This document shows, in pieces, positions 12,225 through 23,129 of a stretch of 49,461 nucleotides of DNA. Position numbers and translations under genes: made by a program. The notes under the pieces are model-generated. The model ran no database searches, was not told the origin of the DNA, and worked only from the letters and a program-made list of their open reading frames with translations. How positions within the stretch are numbered: position 1 is the stretch's first letter; each line of letters starts with the position of its first letter. Source of the stretch: Hymenoscyphus infarciens (lineage: Eukaryota; Ascomycota; Leotiomycetes; Helotiales; Helotiaceae); the NCBI GenBank assembly GCA_001414345.1, contig LLCB01000382.1, forward strand, positions 1 to 49,461, in the 5' to 3' direction.

Positions 12225-14534
12225 ATGGCGAACCATGAAGAGCCTCAACAGTCTTACCTTCGTAAATTGGAACTCGAACATGCCAGCGAGGGACAGCTGG
12301 AAGATGTCGCGCATTCAAACGCCATTTCAAGCGACCAATCCCGTCTTGGCCAGTCGTATTTCATGAGCAAAGAGCTTATCGGGTGTATAACCTCGATTGC
12401 TTTGGCGACTACAGCGAGTTACTGGGGGTTCTCACCACCTGCTGCAATTCTGACTCAAATCAACAAAGATATTGGTGAGACTCGATTCCAAAACTGGAAT
12501 AACAGTAACTGACAGTATACAGGCCCGAGCGACAACTCCAGCTTGTTCTCTATAATCTGGTCGACTAGCAGTGCTGTCTCCATTTGTTTGTTTGGCAGAA
12601 CATCCGACAAATTTGGAAGAAGATGGTTTCTCATAGTCGCCAGTATGATTGGCTTCATTGGAGGTTGGTTTTTCCTTCTTCGGCGTGGGGAGCTCTTGCT
12701 AACACCTCCCTTCACAGGAATCATTGCTTGCACAGCTCAAACAATGAATACCTTAATCGTTGCGAATATCTTCTTGGGAATTGCTGGTGGTGTTCATACT
12801 TGCTACGGGTTGTTGACTGGAGAAATTATGCCTAACAAGTACAAGATGGTGGGTGTGGTTTTGACTATTGTACCGGCTATCATCCCAACAGGGTTTGGGG
12901 CATATCTGAGTCTCAGCCTTGTGCATCATGCCAATTGGAGGTAAATTCATACACCTCCATCGAACTTGAAAGTTTTCTAACTTGCATCGCAGATGGTGTT
13001 ACTATATTTATCTCATGATGATGGGCCCAGCAATCGCTCTTCAGCTCTTCTACTACAAACCACCTGGATTCAAGCAGTTGCATGGTAACACTCGTACAAA
13101 AATCGAAGAATTAAGACGGGTGGATTTCGTCGGAGCGCTCCTACTGGTTTCAGGGCTTACACTTTTCTTACTTGGAATATCATGGGGTTTGTTCACATTA
13201 TACTATTTTCTCATGGACTGCCGCTAAACAAAAATAGGAGGGTCTCCGCTTCCATGGACTTCAAGTCGTATCTTGGGCTTAACCATTTCTGGAGGGTTGA
13301 CACTTGTTGCCTTTGTGCTCTGGGGTATGAACTCTACCCTTACCTTTCTCGGAAGCTGACAAATGCCTAGAAATATACTCTAACGTTCCAAACCCGCTTA
13401 TGCCGATGAACTTGTTCAAAGATCTTCGGGGTTTCGTTTGTCTGAACGTCATGGCGGCATGTGCTGGTGGTCTTTACGTATCTTTGAGCATCCTGTGGCC
13501 TTCGCGTAAGTCATGGATTTCTTCTTTGGTGGGCACCCGTACTAACAAAATACAGAGGTTGGTTTCATCTACAGTGTCTCGGAGCCAGATTGGCATGTCA
13601 TCGGCTGGCTTACAGTGAGTTACAAAAGCCCTGCAATTTGAAACTTTACTAACACATAGAAGACCACTATTGCATTTGGGGTCTGGGGAGGGTACGTAAA
13701 GTCCTGCAACATATTGTATATTCTCTGCTAACTTGAGAACTGCAGAATTGTTTTAGTTGGATCTTTCTTCCACATCATCAAAAACATTCGATGGCAATGT
13801 TCATTCATGATGGCGATGGCGGTCGCATTTTGTGGCGCGCTCAGCACAGCCAATTCTAGGAACAGAGGACAAGCCGCAGCATTCTCCTTCCTTGCGGCTC
13901 TCCCCGCCGGTATCATGGAACTTATCCCAGCTATCCTTGTCCAACTCGACGCCGATGATGCGGACTTGGGAACCGTCTTCTGTATTTTTGCCCTGCCATA
14001 ATTTTGAAGCTTGCTAATAGATGACCAGCAATTATTTTCACAATCCGCAGCGCTGTTGGGTCTATCATGGCCGCAGTCTTCGTTGCCATTCTCAACAACA
14101 AAGTTCCATCTGAAATCGCATCACAAGTCCCAGTAGCTGCCATTGCCGCAGGTTTGCCATCATCAAGCCTTGAAGACCTATTCGCCGCAATAACTGCTGG
14201 GACCGCGGATTCTATGGCTGCAGTGCCAGGTATTACCACCTCGATTTCCGCCGCCGTTTCGCAATCGCTTTCCGACTCATATGCAGCAGCATATGCATAT
14301 GTGTATTATGCTGCAGTAGCTTTTGGGATTCTTGGCTTGATTGCTGCCTTGTGTTTGAAGGATTATGACAATCTTCTTACCAGTCACGTCTCCCGCACGA
14401 TTGGACAGGATGGAAAGGTACCCTCAATCTCGGAGGACGAGAAAACTGGAAGAAAGGAAGCGAGTTTGGAAGGCCAATCTGATGAAAAATCCCCAAAGAG
14501 TGTATTTGAGGACAAAGAGGTCAGTACTGGGTGA
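12225..14534 (+). CDS. MFS transporter, TRI12/DHA14-like multidrug or toxin efflux type
   Basis: Ten exons: 12225-12474, 12523-12663, 12718-12940, 12993-13186, 13238-13324, 13371-13505, 13556-13614, 13660-13691, 13746-13981 and 14029-14534. They sum to 1863 nt, or 620 aa. All nine introns are 45-54 bp with GT-AG ends, and most have CTAAC/CTAAT branch sites. The product is a polytopic plasma-membrane-type protein with a hydrophilic N-terminus (about 1-50), first membrane segment at about 51-70, and the MFS loop motif GRTSDKFGRR at 108-117. Family-typical stretches include PNKYKMVG, VDFVGALLLVSGLTLFLLGISWGG, PLMPMNLFKDLRGF and IRSAVGSIMAAVF. A charged cytoplasmic tail starts at about 562. The substrate is unknown; the family includes trichothecene and siderophore transporters. 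The start has a good context (aaaATGG). Intron 2 (12664-12717) is a multiple of three without stops, so its splicing is the least certain. Confidence 0.88.
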
Positions 14535-15875
14535 CTGGGAAGGCTTAGTTAGTGTTGGTATATATATAGCGGACATTTAGTTCAAGGTGAAACACTTCAT
14601 GGTTGCTTTCCAGATGAGGTTCACCCAACTCTATGATATAATACATTCGTTTTACCATCATTTCAAGTTTTGATGTTCAAGTACTGTTTTGCATCCCTCC
14701 AGCCGATGTTCTTTCGGTTGTTAGCTCACACGGAGAAGTACAAGCCAGCAAGTATGTGAGAGGTTTCTATATTTCGACATGAAAAAGAGAGCATTCGGAA
14801 CGCTGTTTGCGCACATTTTTAGATCTCTGTCCCACTTGGAGTTTGAATCCAAAACATCACCCCCATGGGCCACCTGCACTGAGCGGCAGAAATGTCAAAG
14901 TACGGAGAGCCACGGCCCAATCGCGGGTGGGAAAGCTTTTTTGAACCACGGCGGGTTTTCGAAAGAGCCAATGACTGTTTAGTTGTCCCAAAACTATTCA
15001 AATTAGGAGACAGTTCCATTGCAAGCTGAATATCAAGTCAACAAATGAGAAAGCCGGGATGATAATCCACCGGGTATAAACCCATTGGAGTTTCGTCGAT
15101 TTCATACACGGACCGCAAATCGCTTGCTGAAAAGTGATTTCCTACCTATTGGTGGTGAAACCCCAGGTACCTTTGGCACCTTGAGAGATTTTTCAATCTC
15201 CACAGCAGTGCGGCGTTACATGTCATTTTTGGTGCTTATGCCATGACAGAAAGTTGATATGTTTGGTAAGAAAGATACACCGAAGAAGCAGAGCTCTTCT
15301 AGAATATAATTAAGAGATGCAACTCTCTGCCAAGTACTATGTTCCTGGGTATTGGGCCAGACAAATAAGGTTGGGCTTCGTTCTAATGCGCCAACACTGT
15401 GGACGGCACGGTTTTTCTCCTATATAGACGGGACCCTGACGGCTGTGGCGCCCCTTGCGCCCCGGGGAGTTTAAGCGAAGCGGGACCCACCCACCCGCCA
15501 ACCGCCCGCGCCGCGGAACACGGGATTACCCTTCCGCTGGTATGGGTCCCGAGGGGCAACCTTGAACACCCCGTACAGTCACGTATGCGCGCAATTCCAT
15601 TGGCTGATGCGTACTCTACTGATCTGCAAGATGAAAGTCCCGTAAAAAACAAAACAAGCACCACAAAATACCATTGAGCCTCCAGTGAAGGCCCAGTACG
15701 TTGCCCTATACAACCATGCATCTCGTGTATGAACAAACGAACGAGCGTGTGGTGAGTGCCCCCCGTAATCGGTACGGACAAGTGTCTGCGTATAGACTTG
15801 ATTGACTGCCGATCCTCCCCTTGTTTAAAATCCCCATCAAGATGAGACGTCCCTTCTCTGCTTTTCGGATTCATT
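14535..15875. other. Intergenic region without a supported gene
   Basis: Sequence of normal composition. A GC-rich stretch at about 15400-15600 supports overlapping ORFs on both strands, but they read as low-complexity Pro/Gly/Arg peptides without a domain. It includes the 3' region of the transporter gene; no clear polyadenylation signal was assigned. Confidence 0.5.
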
Positions 15876-16097
15876 ATGACTGGCTACAGTACAGTACCAG
15901 GTATGTTTGAAGGCGCCCTGGGAAGAACAATCTCCAATGCCTTCGAATGCTACGTCGGGGAGCATGGGTATGATCAGAAAAATGGAAAATCTATACAGAA
16001 AGCAGGACGCGAGAGAGCTTCTTATGAAGTTGTCATGCTCGTTGCTGTCGCAGTTCTGATGATCACTTCCTGCCTGGTCGTTTTATACGGGGTGTAG
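15876..16097 (+). CDS. Possible small tail-anchored membrane protein (73 aa)
   Basis: An uninterrupted ORF of 73 codons. The N-terminal two thirds are hydrophilic, and residues about 48-72 form one long hydrophobic helix (VVMLVAVAVLMITSCLVVLY) running to the C-terminus, a layout typical of tail-anchored proteins. It ends 139 bp before the start codon of the next gene in the same direction. No family is recognised and the ATG context is ordinary. It may be a genuine small protein, an upstream ORF or exon of the following transcript, or chance. Confidence 0.35.
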   Translation: MTGYSTVPGMFEGALGRTISNAFECYVGEHGYDQKNGKSIQKAGRERASYEVVMLVAVAVLMITSCLVVLYGV

Positions 16098-16236
16098 AAT
16101 TTGTTTAGTTCGAATATTCAAAATTCATTTCTTGTTATAGGGAGCGTTGTTCTTTAAATGTCATTCGTCTCCATTCCGTTTTTCTTTCATAGCCTTTGCT
16201 CACCTTGCGACAACTCTTCGAAATCTACTTTTCACA

Positions 16237-17705
16237 ATGCCGGATCCATTTTTGACAGAGCTCTGGGTTGAATATGGTGTTGGGATAGCGTTTTTTGCAT
16301 TGCGCTTTTTTGCTCGGTGGAAGACTGTAGGCTTTCGAAAGTTTGCCCTTGACGACATATTCTGTGCCCTTGGTGTGGTAAGTGCAGGTGTAGGGTGCTG
16401 TGGGCGTTCGGATCTGACATTCGTCCCCTAGATTTTATTTACCCTCGATGCTGTTCTTACCCACACATATGGTAAGTTACTTCCAGCTTGATATTCCAGA
16501 TGCCAAACTTATTCGGTGGTGTTTAGCTACAAGAGGAAGTTCAGTTGGTTTGACACCTGAAACTGCTCTTCTTCTTCCGCCAGCGACCGTACATGATTTC
16601 ACGATCGGTGCAAAAGCTTTGTTTACAGCATGGGTCTGCTACATTTCACTCACCTGGTGTCTGAAGGCGGTCCTTTTGGTTTTATATACCAGGCTTACGT
16701 ATGTAACCAGAGTCAATGTCGCCTTTCCTCACTTACTGATCGCAAAAACTTTGTAGACTCGGATTGTGGCAGCACAAACTCGTCAAGGCTGTCTCGATTT
16801 TCTGTGGTTTTGCGTGGGCTACATGCATAGTAGCACATTTCGCAGTGTGCGTCCCGATCAATCGAGCCTGGCAGGTGGCACCGTATCCTGGGGGTAAGTT
16901 CGTGAAGCGAGTTGTTTTTTGAGAAATGGACTAATGATGACGGCAGATGCCTGTGTACTACGCAAACCAAATCATATCCTTGTGGGAGTCCTTAATATCC
17001 TGTAAGTACACTCTACCGAATCCCAACCCTCTCGTAATGCAATGCTCTGGATACTAACCACATATTTCTCAAAGCTCCGACTTTGGAATTCTCTCGGTCA
17101 CTTTGCCAATTCTCTGGAATGCCCAAATCCCAATCCGCCGCAAGTTGGTACTTTCGGTGCTATTCTCGTCTGGTATCTTCGTCATCGTCACCGTTGTGCT
17201 CCGAGTTCTCTTTTCGATTGGAGACATTGGACACTTGCCAATCGCTTCTCAATGGGCCCTTCGCGAGACATTCGTAACCGTACTTACTGTCACCGCACCC
17301 GGGATCAAGCCGCTATTCAACCAACACAACTGGATCGACAAGTCTTCTGGGAAGGGAACAAACTCAGCGACAGGATACACAGATGGAAGAAGCCAATCCC
17401 GCTTCAAGAGCAACACGACACGCACGGGAAACGTCACGACAGTGCATGCCGACGAAGAAGCATTAGGAAAGAACAGGCAATACTACGAACTCTCCACTGC
17501 GGCAAACAAGCTAGGTGCCAACAAAATTACGAAGACTTCGGGAAGTCAAGAGTATATAGTTCAAAAGCCAGGGGATAACAGCATTCATGTGATTACGGAA
17601 TATAAAACTTTTCATGAGACTTCGGATGAGGAAGGATCTATTGATCTTGGGAAACAGCCGCACGAAACTAGTACTTTGGCGGACAGGAGAGTAAGCAGAA
17701 GCTAG
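16237..17705 (+). CDS. Fungal rhodopsin-fold (Pth11/SAT4-type) integral membrane protein
   Basis: Six exons: 16237-16377, 16432-16471, 16527-16698, 16757-16893, 16947-17001 and 17075-17705. They total 1176 nt, or 391 aa, with five GT-AG introns of 53-73 bp. The protein is a seven-helix type. Helix 1 is followed by the family signature R-x-x-x-R-W then F-x-x-DD (FARWKTVGFRKFALDDIFCA). Later helices carry ALFTAWVCYISLTWCLKAVLLVLYTRL, LWQHKLVKAVSIFCG, LVGVLNILSDFGILSVTLPILWN and IRRKLVLSVLFSSGIFVIVT. A conserved end (ETFVTVLTVTAPGIKPLF) precedes a Ser/Thr/Lys-rich tail of about 120 residues. There is no CFEM domain. Relatives include G-protein-coupled-receptor-like Pth11 proteins; ligand and role are unknown. 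Only 46 bp separate the stop codon from a solo LTR, so the 3' untranslated region probably lies in transposon DNA. Confidence 0.85.
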
Positions 17706-17751
17706 ATGTCTATATATCTGGAAGAGTTGCGAAGATTAATATATATTATAT

Positions 17752-18164
17752 TGTTAGTATTAGGTAATAATTACCTTACTTACTAATAGGCTTTAGGTTT
17801 AAACCTTAGTCTATACTAGTTCTTTCTAGTGTTGTCTAGAAGATTCGGTTACGTTTTCGGTTACTATTAAGCGAGCACGTGATCCTTAGAACCTTCTTAT
17901 AACCCCTTTGATTTATAAGCTATAGAAGCTTCTAGTATTTACTCTAGAAGTATATATAGCTCTCTTCTATCTTTTAGTTAGAAATCAAGTTAAAAAGTTA
18001 ATTCTTAAGTCTTTACTCTTATTTTATATTTTAACTTCTTAAATATAATTTAGCGATTACCTAATCTACTCTATACTGATTTAACTTACGTACTTCTAGC
18101 CTACTCTATAGCCTACTCTATAGACTACTCTATAACCTACTCTATACGTACGTAACCTCTTATA
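17752..18164 (+). mobile_element. Solo LTR (413 bp), flanked by TATAT target duplications
   Basis: It starts TGTTAGTATTAGG and ends CTCTTATA (terminal CA turned TA), and is the same LTR as the copy at 24453-24847. TATAT occurs at 17747-17751 and 18165-18169 as a 5-bp target duplication, though this is weak in AT-rich DNA. No internal region follows it, so it is a solo LTR. A 12-bp tandem (CCTACTCTATAG) near its end has one or two more units than the second copy, which largely accounts for the length difference. Confidence 0.82.
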
Positions 18165-18560
18165 TATATATTATAAGATTAGAGTATTTGAATATAATTC
18201 GTAGAATAGATAAAGTAAGATAACTAAGCTTTACTCTATATATAACTATCTAAGAGTGCTTAGTAGAGTTAAGAAGATATTTCCTACTTTCTTAATTATT
18301 ATATTAATAGACTCTACTAGCTTTATTACTAACTATATACTTCTTAGTAAAGTGAGTATAATAATAAGTAAAAAGTGGATATTAATTCTTAAGAATTTAT
18401 CTAAAAGTATAATCTAATTTCATAAGTTAATATATTCTAAAACGCTAATATTTTTATCTAAAAATTAAGATTAACTTTTCTAGAAGAATATAACTAAGTA
18501 AAAAAGTAAACTTACTTTATTATCTATCTAATATCTTTAATTATATAATATTATTAATAT
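18165..18560. other. AT-rich RIP-mutated spacer
   Basis: No gene or recognisable element seen; very low CpA/TpG and no long frame. Confidence 0.5.
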
Positions 18561-21500
18561 ATATAAATCTACTCTCTTTTACTTAAACTTAATTTAAAAT
18601 AGTATTAAAGTAATTTCACTAGCTTAAGTAGAAGTTAAGTTTATATCTATAGAAAGTTAAGTAGATTTAGAGTACTTCTAAATTAATTAGAACTATATAT
18701 ATACTTACTCGCTTTTACTTAAACCTAGTTTAAATTAGTATTAAATCGATTTTAATAGCTTAAGTAAGAGTTAATATAGTATCTAATTCTATTTAGAAAG
18801 GTTTCGAGGTTCTGATTCTATTTAGAGAGATTTCGAGGTTCCGATTCTATTTAGAGAGGTTTTAATACTACGTATATACTTACTCGCTTTTACTTAAAAC
18901 TAGTTCAAATCAGTATTAAATCGATTTCAATAGCTTAAGTAAGAGTCGACATAGTATCTAATCTTATTTAGAGAGGTTCTAAGGTTCTAATTCTATTTAG
19001 AGAGGTTTAGAACCTATTTAGAGAGGTTCTAAGGTTCCGAACCTATTTAGAGAGGTTCTAAACCTATTCTAAATCGTTGAATTAATCAGAGTTATAGCTA
19101 GCTATAGTTTAGAGAGATTCTAAGGTTCCGATTATATTTAGAGAGGTTCTAAACCTATTCAAAGAGGTTCGAAGGTTCTAATCTTATTTAGAGAGGTTTA
19201 GAACCTATTTAGAGAGGTTCTAAATCTATTCTAAATCGTTGAATTAATTAAAGCTATAGCTAGCTATAGTTTAGAGAGGCTTAGAGTAGTTCCGAGTAGT
19301 TCTAGGTAGCTTATACTATTCTATTATAACTAATACTAGCTTTAGTATATACTCGCTATATATTAGTAGTATAATAATACTTAAAAAGTACTTAGAAGAA
19401 AAAATAAAAAGTCTAAAAAGAGTGTTTTTTTTTAAAAAGCGATTTAAGCGACTTTTTATATATTAACTTTGCTTAGTAATTATATATTAATAGTCCTTAT
19501 AATTAGAGCTACTAGCGTACAAATTTCAGTATATTACGTAACTAAAGTAGGTTATATAGTAGAGCGTAGCTTTCGTGCTAGAGTTACTTTTACCGAATAT
19601 AGTATACTACGTATAACTAGCTACGTAGTAGGCTTAGCGTACGTATAGGCTACCTCTACCTTCGACATCGACGACTTCGACGACTTCGATACTTTAATAT
19701 AATACTTTAACTTCGCAACGACGACGACGACGACGACGATAACTCTCTCTTACTATTGTATTATATTCGTTACTCGGCATTAGGCCGCTTATTAGTATTA
19801 TAATCTACGTTGTCTTCGTCGTATTAGCTACTCTGGTTAATTCTACGTTATTAAATAATAATAATATACTCTTCTTTTTCGACGATATTTATAGTTAGAC
19901 TTTTAGTAGAGTAACTCAGAGCCCTTGAATTAGTCACCTAGTGAATTAGAAGCCTTGGATTTATTATCTACGTTATCGCTGTCGCTGTCGCTGTCGCTGT
20001 CGCTTTTATAGTATATACTGTTTCTACTCTTATGTTCTAAACTAATATACGGGCTTTATAGTTTCCGACTAACTAACTGACTAAACGATCCGACTAATTA
20101 TATATAGAGATGACGTTATTTGAGTCGGTGGAACAATTAGTAGAATAATCGGTGGAATAATCAGTGGAATAATTAGTAGAATAATCAGTAGAATAATTAA
20201 TAGAATAATCGATAGAATTAGTAGAATTAGTGGAATTAGTAGAAGTAGGACGTAGGCATTTAGACATATTATATAAGAGTAGTATAGCTATGTAATATAT
20301 ACCTTTTTATATGATTTCAAATTCAAGTCCTTTTTCGAGCTCTTTTAATTCTTTTTCGATACTAGCTTAAAACTAGCTTAAAACTAGTTCTAAGCTAGTT
20401 CTGAACTAGTTTTGAACTAGTTCTAAACTGGTTTTGAACTAGTTTAGAACTAAAGTCGACTATGGATTAGATACGTTTAAGGTGTTATAGATTAAGAAAC
20501 TGATTTAGCTCTCTTTTAGACCTAGATCTAAATCGGTTCTAAACTAGCTCTAAACTAGTCGAACCTCTCTGAACTAGTTCTAAACCGGTTCTGAATCGGT
20601 TCTAAATCGGCTCTAAACTATTAGAACCTTTCTAAACTAGTTATAAACTAGTTCTGAACTAGTTCTAAATCGGTTCTGAATTAGTTCTAAACTAATAGAA
20701 CTACTCTAATACTAATCTAACTCTAGGTTAACCTTAATTTAAACTAGAGTCGAATCAGAGTCGAATCGGAGTCGAATTAGTATTAAGTAAATAGCGGTTT
20801 AGTAGTATAGTATTTAGATAAGTTCTAAACTTATTCTAAATCGTTGAATTAATTAGAGCTATAGCTAGACCGTAGTTTAGAGAGGTTCTAAGTAGCTTAT
20901 ACTATTCTATTATAACTAATACTAGCTTTAGTATATATTAGCTATATATTAGTAGTATATTAATACTTAAAAAAGTACTAGTTATCTAGTAAATTAAAAG
21001 TATTAGATTTATTATCTACGTTATTACTATTACTATTACTATTACGCTTATAGTATATACTATTTCTATAATTACTTCTTAAACTAATATATAAGTCTTA
21101 TAGTTTCTAATTAACTAACTAACCGATCTAGCTAATTATATTAAGATATATATATAAGAATAACGTTATCTAGGTTAGTAGAACTAGTAGAACTATTAGA
21201 ATTAGTAGAATTAGTAGAAGTAGAACTTAGGTATTTAGATATATTACGTAAGAGTAGTATAGCTACGTAGTTTATATCTAATTACGTAATTTTAAATTTA
21301 AGTCCTTTTTTATACTCTGCTTTAACCTCTTTTTCTAGCTCTTTTTTAGCTCTTTTCTTCTTAATTCTTTTTTAATACTAGCTTAAAACTAGCTCTAACC
21401 TAGTTCTAATCTATTTATATAAAGTCGACTATAGATTAGATATATTTAAGATATTATAGATTAAGAAACTAATTTAGCTTTCTTTTAGACCTAGCTCTAA

Positions 21501-22554
21501 ATTATTAGAACCTTTCTAAACTAGTTCTAAACTAGTTCTGAACTAATAGAACCTCTCTAATACTAATCTAACTCTAGATTAATCTTAAATCAAATCAGAG
21601 TTAAATTAGAGTTAAACTAGAGTTAAATTAGAGTTAAACTAGAGTTAAATTAGAGTTAAACTAGAGTTAAATTAGAGTTAAACTAGAGTTAAATTAGAGT
21701 TAAACTAGAGTTAAATTAGAGTTAAGTAAATAGCGGTTTAGTAGTATAGTATCTCTATCTTCGACTTCGACTTTAACTTCGACTTTAATATCTTTAACTT
21801 CGATACTTTACTTTAATAATAATAATAATAATAATAACGATAATAATAACTCTTTATTAATATTATATTATTTTTATTACTTAGTATTAGACTATTTATT
21901 AGTCTTATACTCTACGTTATATTTATTATATTCGCTACTCTAGTTAAATCTATATTACTAAATAATAGTAGATAATATAGATATATTTTATAGTTAGACT
22001 TTTAATATAACGAATTAGTACTTTTAAAATAGTTATCTAGTAAATTAGAAGTCGTATATTTATTATCTACGTTATTATTATCGCTATTATTATCGCTCTT
22101 ATAGTACGTACTCTTTCTACGCTTACTTTCTAAACTAACGTATATATCTTATAGTTTCTAACTAACCGACTAATCGACTAAACGATCTAACTAATTATAT
22201 CGTAGTATATAGATAGAGATAACGTTATTTAGATTAGTGAAATAATAGATAGAATAATAGATAGAATACTCGGTAGAATTAGTAGAAGTAAAACTCGAGT
22301 ATCTAAGTATATATTATCTAAGAATAAGTAGTATAGCTACGTAATATAAGCCTAGTTACGTAATTTTACTTTTAAATGCCCTTTTACTCTTTTCCTAGCT
22401 CTTTTGTTTTTAATTCTTTTTTAATACTAGCTTAAAATTAGTTCTAAACTAGTTCTAAGTCTCGAATCTCTCTAAAACTCTTATAATCTAACTCTAGGTT
22501 ATTTGAATTAAAGTCGAATTAGAGTTAAGTAAATAGCGGTTTTATAGTATAGTA
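18561..22554 (+). mobile_element. Three-deep nest of non-coding TIR elements
   Basis: Three element starts (near 18561, near 18694 and at 18869; motif T-A-C/T-x-TATATxC-x-x-ACTCGCTTTTACT) are followed by three element ends (20802, 21751 and 22554; motif TAAATAGCGG then TAGTATAGTA). This order, 5'-5'-5'-core-3'-3'-3', is what insertion of one copy into another twice over would give. The innermost copy, 18869-20802, is nearly complete. The middle copy resumes at 20803 and the outer at 21752, each lacking part of the core. The copies match the element at 42150-44014. A 12-bp tandem (AGAGTTAAACT type, about 11 units) lies at about 21596-21727. No ORF is visible. Confidence 0.68.
18869..20802 (+). 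mobile_element. Innermost nested TIR element copy, nearly full length
   Basis: It runs from TACGTATATACTTACTCGC to the AGTATAGTA end and is colinear with the element at 42150-44014. It includes the tandem GAGGTTCTAA region, the T-run followed by AAGCGATTTAAGCGAC, the CTTCGA and ACG/GAC trinucleotide runs (about 19665-19740), the block around TTACTCGGCATTAGGCCGC, and a GTCGCT run (about 19977-20003). It is more RIP-mutated than the 42-kb copy. Confidence 0.7.
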
Positions 22555-22893
22555 ATAGAAGAAATAAGTAGCTATAGTATTTCTTTTAAATATTATATTA
22601 TATCTTTTTATAAAGAATAATATAAGATAAAAATAATATAAGTAGAAATTAGAGAGTTATACTTAGTAGTTAAAAGACTTTCTTAAACTTAAATAAGATA
22701 TTATAAATATAAAAGCTATATACTCTTAACTTATTAATACTTTTATCTCTTTTTTTAAATTAACTAATTTTAAAGTTTAAGATATAAATAGTATAAAAAT
22801 ATAAGAATATAGTATATATATAAGAGTAAGAGAAGAGCTATACTATTAAAAGTATTATTATAAATATATATAATATTATTAAATATAATAATC
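22555..22893 (-). repeat. Inverted copy of the segment at about 33750-34084
   Basis: About 340 bp match the reverse complement of 33750-34084 closely (for example the segment around AAAGCTATATACTC). The match begins exactly where the outer nested TIR element ends. Function unknown; it is a piece of a dispersed RIP-mutated repeat. Confidence 0.7.
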
Positions 22894-23129
22894 TCTTTTT
22901 TATAATCGTATACTATTCTATATAGCCGAGATTACGTAGTATATATAGAAGAGGTTTATAGTGAATTAAGGAATTAGCTTAATAAGTAGAGAGAGGTATA
23001 TATATATCTTCTCTTATGCCGAGTAACCTCTATTCTACTAATAATACTTTCTATCGCTTTTAACGTCTTATTTAGTATTAAGCTCTTTTTTAACCTAATA
23101 ATACTCTTATCTATCTATTTATTAAGAGA

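Noticed and set aside
12664..12717. Possibility that this in-frame 54-bp piece of the MFS gene is coding
   Set aside because: It has a branch-like GCTAAC, a TTCACAG acceptor and typical size, and removing it joins two conserved halves. Retention would insert 18 unusual residues. It is kept as an intron with some doubt.
15383..15874. Minus-strand 163-codon ORF
   Set aside because: It lies in a GC-rich intergenic stretch with an overlapping ORF on the other strand. Its composition is low-complexity and it matches no family I know.
17042..17578. 178-codon ORF overlapping the last exon of the membrane-protein gene
   Set aside because: Alternative frame of exon 6; the exon 6 frame gives the conserved membrane segments.
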